From positions 349,212-413,211 of the forward strand of contig NW_005199926.1 in the NCBI RefSeq assembly GCF_000372725.1: a DNA stretch of 64,000 bases. The letters run 5' to 3'. The DNA is from Emiliania huxleyi CCMP1516. Taxonomy: Eukaryota; Haptophyta; Isochrysidales; Noelaerhabdaceae. Below the pieces are notes generated by a model. It did not search any database. It was not told the origin of the DNA and saw only the letters and a program-made list of their open reading frames with translations. Position numbers and translations under genes: made by a program. The first letter of the stretch is position 1, and every line of letters begins with the position of its first letter. Shown here in pieces: positions 41,261 to 52,304 of this stretch.

Positions 41261-41827
41261 ATGGATGGACAGACACATCTCAGCGCGCGCGCGGATGGGG
41301 TCGCGGGGCGGCGAGATGGTCGGCGTCGATACCGCATCGACCGCGGTGAAACGGCAACTCGCGTAGGAAGAGCCGGGCCAAGCTCCTGGAAGGCCATCAG
41401 TCGCCTCGCCACTGGAATGCCTGCCGAAAAACCTCGGACATTTTACGAACTCCTTGGCGACGTGCGCGTCGCGTCGCCAAGCGGCTCTGCGACCTCGGTC
41501 GTACAATCGGCGACCTCGGTCGCACAACCGGCCGGATGCGCGGGTTTTCAGCCAGGTTCCCGCGCACCGGCCACAAACTCGACTCGCACAGCAAAAAAAT
41601 CCGGTGCTCGCGCGCTGCTCCCACGCTTGACCACACACTCGCTGCACTGCTCAAAGCCAACCCTAACTCACTGGCCGCCTCCGACACTGTCCCGCGCGTC
41701 TCGCGCCCCAACTGACAACTCATCATTGTCCCTCGGACACCACTCTCCAGCCGCGCTACCTTCGCCCACCTACCGCTCTCGCATGACATCTCGACAATCC
41801 TCATATCTCCAGGCCCAAGACTCCTAA
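41261..41827 (+). CDS. ORF of unknown function, doubtful
   Basis: ATG at 41261 opens 188 residues with EKPRTFYELLGDVRVASPSG and a Ser/Thr/Pro-rich remainder. Divergent from the large ORF ending at 41167; the pair could belong to one element. No domain. Confidence 0.22.
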   Translation: MDGQTHLSARADGVAGRRDGRRRYRIDRGETATRVGRAGPSSWKAISRLATGMPAEKPRTFYELLGDVRVASPSGSATSVVQSATSVAQPAGCAGFQPGSRAPATNSTRTAKKSGARALLPRLTTHSLHCSKPTLTHWPPPTLSRASRAPTDNSSLSLGHHSPAALPSPTYRSRMTSRQSSYLQAQDS

Positions 41828-42359
41828 CCACTACCCCTGCTCGCCCAGGACCACGAAGCGCCGCCCGCGCGCCCATTGACCCCCCAATCAGCCCTCTTGC
41901 TGTCCCTCAATCCCCACCCGCCAGATGTACTGCCCTCGCCCACCCAATACTCTCACCCTCCTGACCCGGACAGTCCAGGTACAGGAAAAGCGGGGAGCGG
42001 GGCCCGATCCAAGGAGCACCCCGTCGGCCCGGGAGGGCTGTGAATTTCGGCGCGAGCGGAAGGCTGCCTGCAGACGCTCAGCCCCCGGCTGAGCTGCCGA
42101 ATCCTCCCGGCTAATCCCCTGACCTGCCGCCTGAAACGGGACGACATTACACCACCTCACACACACTCCCCCCTCAGGGCTAAGCAGTGCGCAAGTCCAC
42201 CCGAACTCTAGGCGAGGCGTCGACCACTCCTTCGGAATAGCTCTGTCAGTGGCTGCACTAGACGCCCAGAGATGGCGCGCGGCGCGGGCGGATGACTGGA
42301 AGAGAAAATGCGGAGAGGCTAGCTCGCAGGTAGATGTGCTCAGCCAAGGGTAGGGGAAG

Positions 42360-42830
42360 ACTCCCATGGGCAGGACCATGGGGAGGAGGGGCCCCACTCG
42401 AGTGGGGCCCCATACGGGGCAGTGACCTGCCACGATAGACTCCCATGGGCAGGCCCATGGGGAGGAGGGGTCCCACTCGAGTGGGGCCCCATACGGGGCA
42501 GTGACCTGCCACGATAGACTCCCATGGGCAGGCCCATGGGGAGGAGGGGTCCCACAAAGTGGGGTCCATGCGGGGCAGCAACCTGCCACGATAGACTCCC
42601 ATGGGCACGGCCCATGGGCAAGCGGGGTCCCACTGGGTGGGGTCCCGTGCGGGGCAGCAACCTGCCACACTAACCTCCCATGGGCAGGCCCATGGGGAGG
42701 AGGGGTCCCACAGAGTGGGGCCCCATACGGGGCAGTGACCTGCCACGATAGACTCCCATGGGCAGGACCATGGGGAGGAGGGGTCCCACGTGGGGTCCAT
42801 GCGTGCGGGGCAGTGACCCAAAGCGAGAAC
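42360..42830. repeat. 79-bp tandem minisatellite, about six units
   Basis: Unit contains CTCCCATGGGCAGG, CCATGGGGAGGAGGGG, a CCCACTCGAGTGGGG palindrome and CAGTGACCTGCCACGATA. Because 79 is not a multiple of three, all three minus frames stay open with Trp/Pro/His-rich translations, which are artefacts. Confidence 0.9.
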
Positions 42831-43246
42831 TGGCTGCGGCGCCACACGCCAGCCCCAGCTGTCTCCTTTGCGACGCGGGCTGACACCGTCGGGGCGCGCG
42901 CCACGCCCCACACACCGTCGCCACTCCACCCCGTGATTCGACGGTCTCGCCCGACATTCCGCCTTCGCCGTGACGTGTCCCAAACGAGCTGGGGTCGGTT
43001 GCCACTCAACACCTCGCCCAGCCTTGCTGCGCACGCGTGCCACGGCCAGCCTCTCTGTCGCAGCTGACCCAGCGCGCGTGCCGGCTGGGCCGAGGGCTAG
43101 GGCCTCGCGCTCCTCTCCTGTGCTCTGCTCACCCTCCACGCGGTGGCGGCCGCAGGCGCAGCGGCGACCCGGAGCCCGTCTGCACAGGTCGACAACATAA
43201 GCACACCATGCACATGGGTCTGCATCACCTGCACAATCATGCCACC

Positions 43247-45402
43247 ATGCGCATTGGCACCTCGTTTGTGCGGCGCCGGTGCGCTCTTGCGACAGCGCGC
43301 GGGCGCGCGCGGCTCGAGGAGGAGGCGCTCGCCGCCCTCAACGGCGTGCTCGACCCAGCACTCGCGCGCTGCAAGCGGCTCGCCGTGCAGCCCGACGCGA
43401 CTGTGGCGGTCAAGCTCGAGTTCCGCTCCGGCGCGATGAGACGCGGCGCCGTCGAGGCGGCCGCCGCGGCCGCGATTGAGGCTCTACCGTGGGCGCGCCG
43501 CAGCAGCGTCGAGTCCACGCTCTCGCGCCCGCGCTCATTTATGGGCTCCAATGCGCCGCCGTCGCTGCGGCACGTTGGCGCGCTGGTTGGCATCAGCAGC
43601 TGCAAGGGCGGCGTGGGCAAGTCGACCGTCGCGGTCAACCTCGCCTACGCCCTCGCCACCCAGGGCGGGCGGGTCGGGCTCCTCGACGCAGACGTGCACG
43701 GCCCGTCGCTGCCGTCGCTGGTGCGGCTGCCGCCCGGCTCGTTGCCGCTCCGGCAGGACGCGCAGACGCGGCTCCTCGCGCCGGCCGAAGCCGACGGCGT
43801 GAGGCTCATGTCTTACGGGTTCGTGGGCAAGGGCGCTTCGAGCGGGGCGGTGCCGGCGGCGGTGATGCGCGGCCCGATGGTAGGCAAGACAGTCGGGCAG
43901 GTGACTTCCGACAAGCTCCCACACACCCGCAAGCCCCATTCTTCACCCGCGCGGCGAATGGCCTAGAACGCGTCGCTGGGTGAGATGATCTCCCGCTGTG
44001 TGCCCCCCCGCCCCCCCCCCCCTTCCCGGTCTTGCTTGACGGCGCCGTCCCAATGCATCCCAGATGCTCTCGGGGACCGACTGGGGCGAGCTCGACTACC
44101 TTCTCGTCGACCTGCCGCCCGGCACGGGCGACGTGCATCTCACGCTCTCGCAGACATACGGCCTGTCCGCGGCGGTGCTGGTGACGACGCCGCAGCGCCT
44201 CTCGACGGTGGACGTGCTCAAAGGCGTGCGCCTTCCCGCGCCCCCCCTCGACCCTGTCGCCGCCACATCCCGCCTCCCCCTCGCCTCCCCGTCGCCGCCA
44301 CCCTCTCTGTCGCGCCCGCGCAACCGCTCTCGAATACCCCCTCGGTTCGGGAGCGGGTGAGCGGTCACACTTGTGGCGCCGCATGAGCACCCCCCTCGCG
44401 CGCGCGCCGTGCCCACGCCTCCGCGCGGCGTCGGCCACACGTTGTGTGGTGTGGCCCGCCACAGGCGTCGACATGCTGCGAGAGCTCGGCGTGCCGATGA
44501 CCTCCCTCGTCGAGAACACGGCCCACTTCTTCGTATTCTTCTGATTATATTAGGCGTGCCGATGATCTGCCTCGTCGAGAACACGGCCCACTTTACCGAC
44601 GACACAGGCCCGCCCCCTCAGCCCCTAGACCGCGCACCCGCCCCGGCCCCGAAGCTTTCCCGGCGCCTTGCCCCCCCCCCCCCCCCCCCCCGCCCGCGCC
44701 CGCGCATCCGGACTCAGTTCTCCGCGTCGCCGACGGGACAGGCCGGACGCACCTGCCCTTTGGCGGCTCGCAGCTCGAGGCGGTGAGGCGGCACGCGGGT
44801 CTACGCGAGAGCGACACCTTCCGCCTCCCGATCGAGCCTCAGGTGGCGGAGACGAGACCACGCGCAGCACGGCGAGGGAGTCCCCTAGGCGAGCCCTTAG
44901 GCCGCGTGGCCGCAGGTGGGAGAGGCAGTCGATGCGGGCTCGCCGCTCCAGCTGCTCACATCGCAGAGCGAGTCGGCGCACGCCCTCCGCGCGGCGGCGC
45001 GCCACTTGGTGGTCGCGATTGGGGAGCGGCAACACGGCGCCGCGGCGGGCGGGAGTGGGTCGCATCTGCGGTGCGGCCGCGCTGAGGCCTTGCGCTTCCG
45101 GTGGACGGCGCCCTCTCACCCCCGCCCTGCTCGCGCCCTCAAGGTACGACCCGAAGCGCGGGCTCGTCCTCCGCGTACTCAGCGGCGACCACGAGGGGCG
45201 GGAGTTCGTGCTCTCGAAGGCCGCGCTGCACGCGCTGCGCGGCGGCGCGGGTGCGGGCGACGCGTCTGCGCCGCTGCTGGACACGGTCGAGCCGTGCGAG
45301 ACCGAGGCGGGCCAGCCCGGCGCCAAGCTCTACTGGTGCGGTGGCGGTGCGACAGTCGTCCCGCTTGGGGATTTCCCGCATCTGGCGGCCGCGCACGGGT
45401 AG
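43247..45402 (+). CDS. HCF101: HCF101-type Mrp/Nbp35 Fe-S cluster carrier P-loop ATPase
   Basis: Seven exons (43247-43900, 44064-44223, 44465-44488, 44554-44607, 44742-44842, 44916-45025, 45144-45402) total 1362 nt, an exact 453-residue frame. Domain order matches HCF101: a DUF59-like start ([16 protein letters not shown]), the deviant Walker A of MinD/Mrp proteins ([20 protein letters not shown]), [20 protein letters not shown], the [15 protein letters not shown] switch, [31 protein letters not shown], and a C-terminal DUF971-like part ([17 protein letters not shown]). The start has a GCCACCATGC context. It transfers 4Fe-4S clusters, classically to photosystem I in plastids; mitochondrial homologues exist in algae. 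Donors at 44224, 44489, 44608 and 45026 are GC; the 24-nt exon 3 is notable. Confidence 0.87.
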
Positions 45403-45656
45403 TGATGTGGGTGGTGGGGCGCCCGGTAGAGCCCGGGTCGCGGTGCTCGCACGGCGTGCACAGAGACGTTGAGCGAGGAGGCCGAAAATTTTCGTCTTCA
45501 TGATGAATGTACGTAGCGACAACCAATCGACGTAAACCGTATTTGCCCACCGCGCTGGCTGACACCAGTGAGAGAGAGCGCCGGAGCGCCGCGCCCGCGC
45601 GCCGCGGCGTGCAGCGAGGCGGTGAGAACACTGGGAGACTGGGTAGAGTGGGAGAT

Positions 45657-46238
45657 CTACTCGAGTTTGTCCAAATCCTGGACGCGGTGCAGAATGGTCT
45701 GCTTGGACGTCTCCTGCACCTCGCCCGCCAGGAAGAACTCGTCGAGGATCATGTACACTTTGTTGAAGTTGAAGACAAGGTCGAGCTCGCACACGTTGCC
45801 AAAGAACTGGTCCAGAAGCTCGACGAAGAGATGGATCGACTCGAAATACACCAGCTCGTTATCGTTCACATCAACGCACAGCGTAAAGAAGAGCCCCGCG
45901 TATCGCCGGTATATCAGCTTGTACTGCTTGAACTGCGCGCAGCGGGGGGCAAGTCAGGGCGATGGGGGCGCGAGGTGCGGAGAGATTTCGGGTGACCCCC
46001 CCCCCCCCCCAATGTTCCGCCCCATCCCCGCCGCCCGTCCCCGCATTTTTGGCCCGTCCCCGCCCGTACCCCGCTGGCCCGGCACCTCGACGAAGTTTGT
46101 GAATTTCTGGTCGCGGGTCGTCACGATGCGGTGAATCTCGGCCTCAATCTTGATCTTCTCATCGTCAGTATAGGTGCGGTAGTATTTGCTCAGCCGGGTC
46201 TTGCCCTGTCGGTTCTGCAGGAGGATGAACTGGATCAT
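45657..46238 (-). CDS. AP2S1: AP-2 complex sigma subunit
   Basis: Exons 46238-46086 and 45932-45657 give exactly 142 residues, the length of animal and plant sigma-2. Begins [20 protein letters not shown], then TNFVE at the splice, [72 protein letters not shown]. This is the small chain of the clathrin adaptor that binds dileucine cargo signals during endocytosis; AP-1 sigma differs at several of these sites, and NFNKVY with FLAGE..ETS favours sigma-2. The intron is GT-AG, 153 bp, with a C-run. Convergent with HCF101. Confidence 0.93.
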
Positions 46239-47025
46239 AAGCCACCAGGCACGGGCTGTGCTCGCGCTGAACGCCGCCAACAGCGCCGAGAGAGGGACGC
46301 GAAAAGAATTTTGGGCCCTCGATCCCGCCGGCTTGCGAGAGAGATCCCCTGTGCCCTGTGCCCAGCCCTCTCCGCGCGGCGATGCGCCCTCCCCCCGTAT
46401 GTGCTTGCTATAGCCGCAGCCGAGCACGCCGATGATGTTTGGCTGCAACTCCTACGTACTCTCTTTTGTGTGATGAAATACAAACAAACGTGTGAGTGTT
46501 AGAGTTGTTTGGTATTGCTAAAAATCTCTCTGAAATACAGATGGCGCCTGATCGTACGAACTGTGTGATGATCTGTGTGAGAGATGTTTTAGATGTGTCA
46601 CCCACGGGAAGTGCGTGGAAGGTGCTTCATCAACATCGTTCATCAAGAATTTCTTGGCCATGAATCTTTGCGCGCGGCGCGCCAGACAACCACCCCCACC
46701 TGTGGGCAAATTACCGCTGGTTTGCCACTGACTTGGGCCGGCAGCTTCTCAGCCCTCAGCCGAAGCTGGATTCGTGTCTGTCCTCGACCCAGCCCTTAGC
46801 TTGGGATGTCCGTTTATTTTATTTATTAAACCCCTCGCTCTCACAACACTAAGCACGGGACTGGCACGCACTGGCACTATTGGGGGCACAGGAGACGCGG
46901 CACGCACGGCCACGGGGCCCACGACAGACGCCACAGGCTACAGACACGGGGAGGCACTGGTAACGCCGGGAGTGTAAGCGACGACGGCGTCATCCTCCGA
47001 CTTGCTCCCCCGATCTTATCCAACA
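46239..47025. other. intergenic with a reverse LINE-tail repeat
   Basis: 46812-46895 matches, in reverse, the GTGCCAGTGCGCGCCAGTCCCGTGC block at 11700 and ends in AATAAATAAAATAAAC. The rest has no gene. Confidence 0.6.
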
Positions 47026-47780
47026 TCATATCGACAGAGAGACCTCGTGATGAGAGGTCCGCGGGCCCACCTTGTAGCCTTTACCAGGGCCGGGCTCATC
47101 CGGGGGCGAGCAGCGGCGCTGCCTCCTCGCCCGGAGGTACATGCCGCCTCCGAGCAGGGCCGCGGTGACGGCCACCCCCACCGCCGCGGCCGCCGCCACG
47201 GCGACCGCGGGGGAGGAACCCCCTTCGCCGACCTCCTCCACCTCGACCCGGAGAGTGCTATCGATGTAGGTGACGTTTGCGGCGCTCATAGCCGCCTCAA
47301 AGTCGCCTCGGCCCGCCTCCTCCGTGTATGCGCGGAGGCTGCGCTGTGCGGAGGCGGCCTCCGCCGGCGTCGTCGCCGGGATCGTGGCAACCACGACGAC
47401 GCTTCCGGCGGTGATCTCGAGGGTGGAGCCGAGAGGCACAAAGCTGAACCCGGCCAGCTCCGCGAGAGTGACGAGGATCAGCCTCTGCGCGGCGGCGTCA
47501 TAGTCGCCGACTTCGCCACTTGCGGCGAAGGTCGCGACGACCCGGAACGACCTCGACTGTGCCGGCGGCGGCGGCGGCGGCCTCGGGGGTGGAGGTGCGG
47601 GTGGGGGCGCTGGGGAGGGCGTCAGAGAGGACGACGGCGACAGCAACGGTGGAGGCGGCGACGGCGACAGCGCCGGCGGACGCGGTGAAGGCGGAGCAGG
47701 CAACGGCAGCAAAGGCGGCGATGGCGGCGACGACGGGGGTGGCGGCGAGGGTGGTGGAGGCAGCGGCGGCGGTGGCTGCG

Positions 47781-47813
<33 letters not shown>

Positions 47814-50072
47814 ACGACGGTGACGGCGGTGGTGGCGACGGAGGCGGCGTCGGCGACGGTGGAGGTGACGGCGAGAGTGACGGCGGTGGGGGCGATGGTG
47901 GAGGTAGCGACGGCGAGGGAGGCGATGGTCGGAGGCGGCGACGGCGGAGGCGGCGACGGCGAGGGTGATGGCGACGGCGGCGACGGCGGTGGCGGTGACG
48001 GCGCGGGTGGTGACGGCGGTGGTGTCGACGGCGGGGGCGGCGATGGCGAGGGTGACGGCGGCGGGGGCGAGGGCGGCGGGGGTGACGGGGAGGGAGGCGA
48101 AGGCGGGGGTGGCGATGGCGACGGCGGCGACGGTGGTGGTAAAGGTGGTGGTGGAGAAGGCGGCGGCGGTAGCGGCGCAGGTAGCGATGGCGGCGGTGGC
48201 AACGGTGGTGGCGGCGACGGAGGCGGTGGGGGCGGCGACGGTGACGAAGATGGTGGCGGTGGCGAGGGCGAAGCCGAGGGCGGTGGCGGCGGCGGCGACG
48301 CCGAGGGTGGTGGCGAAGGCGCGCTGGGGCAGGCGGCCGTTACCTGAGCGACGGTGTAGCTGGCTATCACGGAGATGGATCCGGACAGGCAGGCTGGGTA
48401 GGAGGAGGCAACAGTGACGAAGTAGGGGGAACCGGTGTAGAACTCCCCGTAGGAGAGCTCGACAGCACCCCACCCGGGGTATGTGCCGCTGTACGAGCAG
48501 TAGCCGCCGCAGCACACGCCGGGCGCGGAGTCAGGTAAGATGGTGTACTCGACACCGCCGAGCGTCAGAAGAGAGCAGCACAGGTTTGAGCAGCCGTTGT
48601 AGATTCCTGGCGTTGGCGGCGCCGATGGCGGAGAGGGAGGAGCAAAGGGCATCCCGCAGTTGCTCACCGCTGCGGTTTCGGTCCCTCCGACTGCGACTAT
48701 GGCGCTGTCATCGACGATGGAGCACGCGGCGACTGCCATGCCGCCCGTCGGGAGCATGTACGTCTCACCCGCCCCCAGCCAGAACCACTTCTCCGTCCGG
48801 ATGTCGCCATATGCATTCACGTGCGAGAAGTGGACGGTCACTTGGTTCAGCTTGTTGTCGCGGTCGGCGTGGCAGCCCAACGCGGAGCAGGTCTCTTCGT
48901 CGCCGCGAAAGGCGATCCAAATCTCGCCGGCGCCACCTGCGCCCCAATTTAAGACGCGGGATTCGCAAGAAGGGCAATTTATCTTGAGCGCCAGAGCGGC
49001 TGTACCTTCTGGCCCGAGGGAGAGAGCACGCAGCTGTGTGGGAGTCGTGGACGATGGCGAGCCGACCGCCACGGCGGAGTCGGGGATGGCACCCAAGAAG
49101 TAGCGACCGGGCGCTGTGAACGAGTTGAGCTCGCCTCTGTCGTTGCCCATCGTCGCGGACGAGTCGCCGTACTCACTTAGCTGTCCTGTCGCATAGCGGT
49201 CGACGCCGCTGCCGGCCGCGTGCCCGAGCCCAAGGTGGTGGCCGAACTCGTGCGCTCCTATTTGTAGCGGGGCGCCGTGAAAAGAGACGCTTCTCACAGG
49301 CACCTGCGCGGTGAGGCCCCGTGCCAACGCTCGCTTCAGCCTTTCCTGCCAGCTGGTTGCGCACAAAGCAACCCGCCCACCAGTAAGAACTGGCATCCCC
49401 GCTGATGTCTTTGTAGGTTGTGCTCACGTACGGGTCTCCACTATTCTTGCGTAGGATGCCCGTATAGCAGCTGCCCATAATCCCCCCACCCGTGGGGTTG
49501 GATGGGTTTGAGGCGCAAGACTCCGTCGCGGACTCTGGCAAGTAGTACAGGATCGCGTCGATGTCGTTCATATCAACAGATTCGCTGAGCTCGCAAGCGG
49601 CGGTGGCAAGCAGGTCGAAGCCCTGTCGGCTACATCCGCTGCTGCTTGAGACCGCCGGATGCTGCACTTTCGACACTCCCGTGAGGTCGCGGGTGACGAC
49701 ACGTGAATTTTCGAGGTCGAAGCCGAGCTTACCATAGGTTGAGAAGCGGAACTCCTGATCCATGATGCTGCGCTGCTGCACCACCCACGCCTCTCGCGCA
49801 GATGGGGTGCTGCCTGCATAACTCGGATACCACCCGTTAGTCTCCACGAGGACCGAGAGAAGGCGGATATTCACCTGGCCATCGAAGTAGGGGCTGCTTG
49901 ACGACCACGAAGCGGCTATTGGCCGCACGACTTCTTGCTCACCCCCTTGGCCAATCGGCCGCACAACTTCCTCCGACAATTGGCTTGACAGCTGCCGTCT
50001 ACCTGGACAGAAACCGGGAACAGCACTGGCGACACGCAAGGCCAGGAGTATCGTGGCAGTGCGCAGGATCAT
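47026..50072 (-). CDS. gametolysin-like (M11) metalloprotease, Pro-rich stalk, SEA-like domain, membrane anchor; one frameshift
   Basis: Exon 1 (50072 to about 49365) starts with a signal peptide (MILRTATILLALRVASAVPGF) and a pro-domain. Exon 2 begins near 49303 with QIGAHEFGHHLGLGHAAG, the metzincin zinc site HExxHxxGxxH; ATMGND, GRYFLGAIPD and a Cys-containing all-beta region follow, as in Chlamydomonas/Volvox gametolysins that degrade cell walls. Then about 150 codons of SPPPP repeats. The open frame leaves the Pro register at 47929: dropping one base there restores Pro-rich sequence leading to a SEA-like domain (RSFRVVATFAASGEVGDYDA, FEAAMSAANVTYI), a hydrophobic span (AVAVAAAAAVGVAVTAALLG) and a basic cytoplasmic tail. 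The single-base break is either a sequencing error in a GC microsatellite or a true null. The exon 1/2 junction (61-bp GT intron or 73-bp GC intron) is ambiguous. Confidence 0.8.
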
Positions 50073-50089
50073 GGAGGCGGCGACGACGC

Positions 50090-50172
50090 GCTCACCTCAG
50101 TCGAACCGCGGCAGCGACGACGCGCTCACCTCAGTCGAACCGCGGCAGCGACGACGCGCTCACCTCAGTCGA
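50090..50172. repeat. 34-bp tandem repeat, about 2.5 units
   Basis: CGACGACGCGCTCACCTCAG followed by TCGAACCGCGGCAG, repeated immediately upstream of the protease start. Confidence 0.85.
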
Positions 50173-51428
50173 ACGCGGCGGCTCTGCACCCTTCGTTTTG
50201 CGTTCGGATTTTCCGCTGCAGTTTTTCTCTTTTCTCGGCGAACCGTGTACCCCCCCCCCTGGGAATGGGAATTCACAGTGTTGAGAACGAACGTCTCTTT
50301 TCTTTCTCTCGGCGAGCCGTCCAACAGGTTCCGCTGCATCTCTGGGCGTGCGCAAGAGGCGGGGTAGAATTCCTCGATACCTCAAACCACAAACGACAAA
50401 CGTACAAATACGAAATAGAAAAAAGGGCCCGGGGGAAATTGTCCAGGGGTGCAGCGGCGTTATGGACTCTCCGCGGTAGTCTCCTCTATCACAAAATCCT
50501 CCCTCATACACATGTACGTACTCTCTAGAGCGTGAAAAAGCGTTCCGCGGCCCGCGGCGGCCGGTCGAGGGCGCCGAGGGAAACGCGCCCTCGAGCCTCG
50601 TCCACGGGCTACAAGCGGCCGTTCACTCAGGCGCGCCGTTGCCGCTTCCGATCCGAGTCCTGATCCCCTTGCCGCCCTTCACCGCCCGTTGGCTGTACGC
50701 GCCCGGCGGCGCGGCCTTCTGGCGTGAGCACCTACTCACGGCCTGGTGCTGTGAAGAGACGGTGCTCGCACCAGTGCGCGACTCGCCCTCCAATCGCGTG
50801 AGCACGTAGCGCGCGTCCTCCTGCCAACCAAAGGGGGGGGGGGGGGGGGGGTCACTCCAAGAGGTCTCCACGACTCCCGTCCTCGGCACCGGAACAGGAG
50901 CACTCGGGTGAGCCATGCGTGGGGTGTGTGCACGCATGCCTGCAACCAGAGCGGAACCAGAGCTCGCTTCTCTTTCCCGAGCACCGTCACGGCGTCCTGT
51001 TCACAGCTTCACGCCGGCCGTGAAAATGCCTGTTCTCAGCCCCTCGTCTGCGCGGCGCCGCGACGGCGTCCTGGCGGTAGAGCGCGAGGTCGTCGTCGCC
51101 GCGTGTGATGGCGGAGCCTACTCACAGACAGAAGGCTTCCCAATGGTTTGCTACAGGCGGCGCGGCGGCGCGGCGGCGGCGCCGTTCTCGCGTGCGTGCT
51201 TCACGATCGCGTCTCGCCCGACACCCGCCTACCTCTCCAAGACCGCCAGATCACCCGAGATTCAGCGAGATTGCGCGAAGCCTCGCTCGCCTCCCGCCTA
51301 TCCGCAGCCGGCGCAGCATGTTCGAGGATCCGCTCATAAACACCGCAAAGTGTCGCTGCTTGCGACCTGCTCGCGCGCCGATCCCGAGAGCGCGTGCAAC
51401 GCCTAGGGGCAGACGCAGTGCAGAGTCA
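50173..51428. other. intergenic, fragments of TTCAC/GTGAA intron-type motif
   Basis: No supported gene. TACTCACGGCCTGGTGCTGTGAAGAGAC at 50733 and GTTCACAGCTTCACGCCGGC at 50998 resemble the intron motif seen in the 52-58 kb genes, and a G-run lies at 50835-50850, so an eroded gene of that family may have been here. Confidence 0.35.
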
Positions 51429-52304
51429 CTAGCCTGCGTGAGGTGAGAGGGGGCGCGGGCGAGTGAAGCGAAGGACCGTGAGCACGTCGTAGCGCAGAGA
51501 ACCCGGCTTGGGCGCCCATGAAGCTGCCGGGTCATCTCCCTCCTCCTCCTCCTCCTCGCTCTCCTCCTCACCACCCTCGTCCTCCTCGTCGTCGTCCTCC
51601 GCCTCGCCGATCGCCCGCGCGTAAGCGACCGCCGCCTCCACCGCCGAGTCAAAGTTGCCGAGGTATCGGTTCGTCGACCGTGTACCAGAGTTGGTGTACC
51701 GCGCCTCGAAGCGGTCAGAGTTGGTGGCCTGTCGTACGCCCTTGTAGCCGCTGCTGCTGCGGCTGGAGAGGTGCAGCCGCAACCCTTCGGCCTCCGTCAC
51801 CGGCCCCTCGCTCTCCTGCTCCCCCTCGCCGCCCTCCTCCTCGTCGCCCTCCTCCGCCGCCGCCTCGCCGACTGCCAGCGCATACGCCACCGCCGCCTCC
51901 ACCGCCGAGTCGAAGTAGCCGAGGAAGAGGCTGCGCCCGTCCCGCGTGCAGCTCGCTCGAAAGCGGCCTTTCTGCAAGCACACGCCCTTGTAGCCGGTGC
52001 TCGCGCGCCGTGAGAGGTGCAGCCTCAGCCCCTCCGCCTCTGTTGCCACCGGCGCCTCGCCCTCGCCGCCCTCCTCGCCCTCGAGGACTAGGTGTGATGA
52101 GGTCGCTGCCTCGGAGGTCGCCGCAGAGTGGCGCGTGCGCTCGGAGTGCAGGGCGGGCGGTGCGGAGGCGGACGGCGGTGCCTCGGCCTGCAGCGCGGTG
52201 GCAGACGAGGGGCGGGGGGCGAGGGGTGAGGTGAGGGCCGAGGGAGGAGATTCTCTGTTGATCTGGGCGAGTCGTGTCCATCTCGGAAGCTCTCGGCTAC
52301 ACAT
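51429..52304 (-). CDS. AP2/ERF-type DNA-binding protein, two domains
   Basis: The frame carries two AP2-like domains: GLRLHLSRRASTGYKGVCLQ to FLGYFDSAVEAAVAYALAVGEA, and GLRLHLSSRSSSGYKGVRQA to YLGNFDSAVEAAVAYARAIGEA. Each has the GYKGV..., three-strand core, a Y/LGxFDSA turn and the AAxAYAxAxGE helix. Acidic linkers (EEEGDEEEGGEGE) separate them. The first 55 residues are Ser/Ala/Pro-rich and the start at 52304 overlaps the end of the next gene, so the true start may be downstream or an upstream exon may exist. AP2 proteins bind GCC-rich DNA; many algae have expanded families. Confidence 0.72.
   Translation of the reverse strand: MCSRELPRWTRLAQINRESPPSALTSPLAPRPSSATALQAEAPPSASAPPALHSERTRHSAATSEAATSSHLVLEGEEGGEGEAPVATEAEGLRLHLSRRASTGYKGVCLQKGRFRASCTRDGRSLFLGYFDSAVEAAVAYALAVGEAAAEEGDEEEGGEGEQESEGPVTEAEGLRLHLSSRSSSGYKGVRQATNSDRFEARYTNSGTRSTNRYLGNFDSAVEAAVAYARAIGEAEDDDEEDEGGEEESEEEEEEGDDPAASWAPKPGSLRYDVLTVLRFTRPRPLSPHAG

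Noticed and set aside
39275-41827. 850-codon plus-strand open frame
   Set aside because: Mirror of the minus-strand ORF 39149-41167; His/Arg/Leu-rich shadow without motifs.
42360-42830. Long open minus-strand frames with Trp/Pro/His repeats
   Set aside because: They come from a 79-bp satellite read in all three frames, since the unit is not a multiple of three.
42360-42830. CRISPR-like array
   Set aside because: No unique spacers between repeats; it is a simple tandem satellite in a eukaryotic genome.
47520-48417. Plus-strand Gly/Asp-rich frames
   Set aside because: Antisense of the SPPPP stalk of the gametolysin gene.
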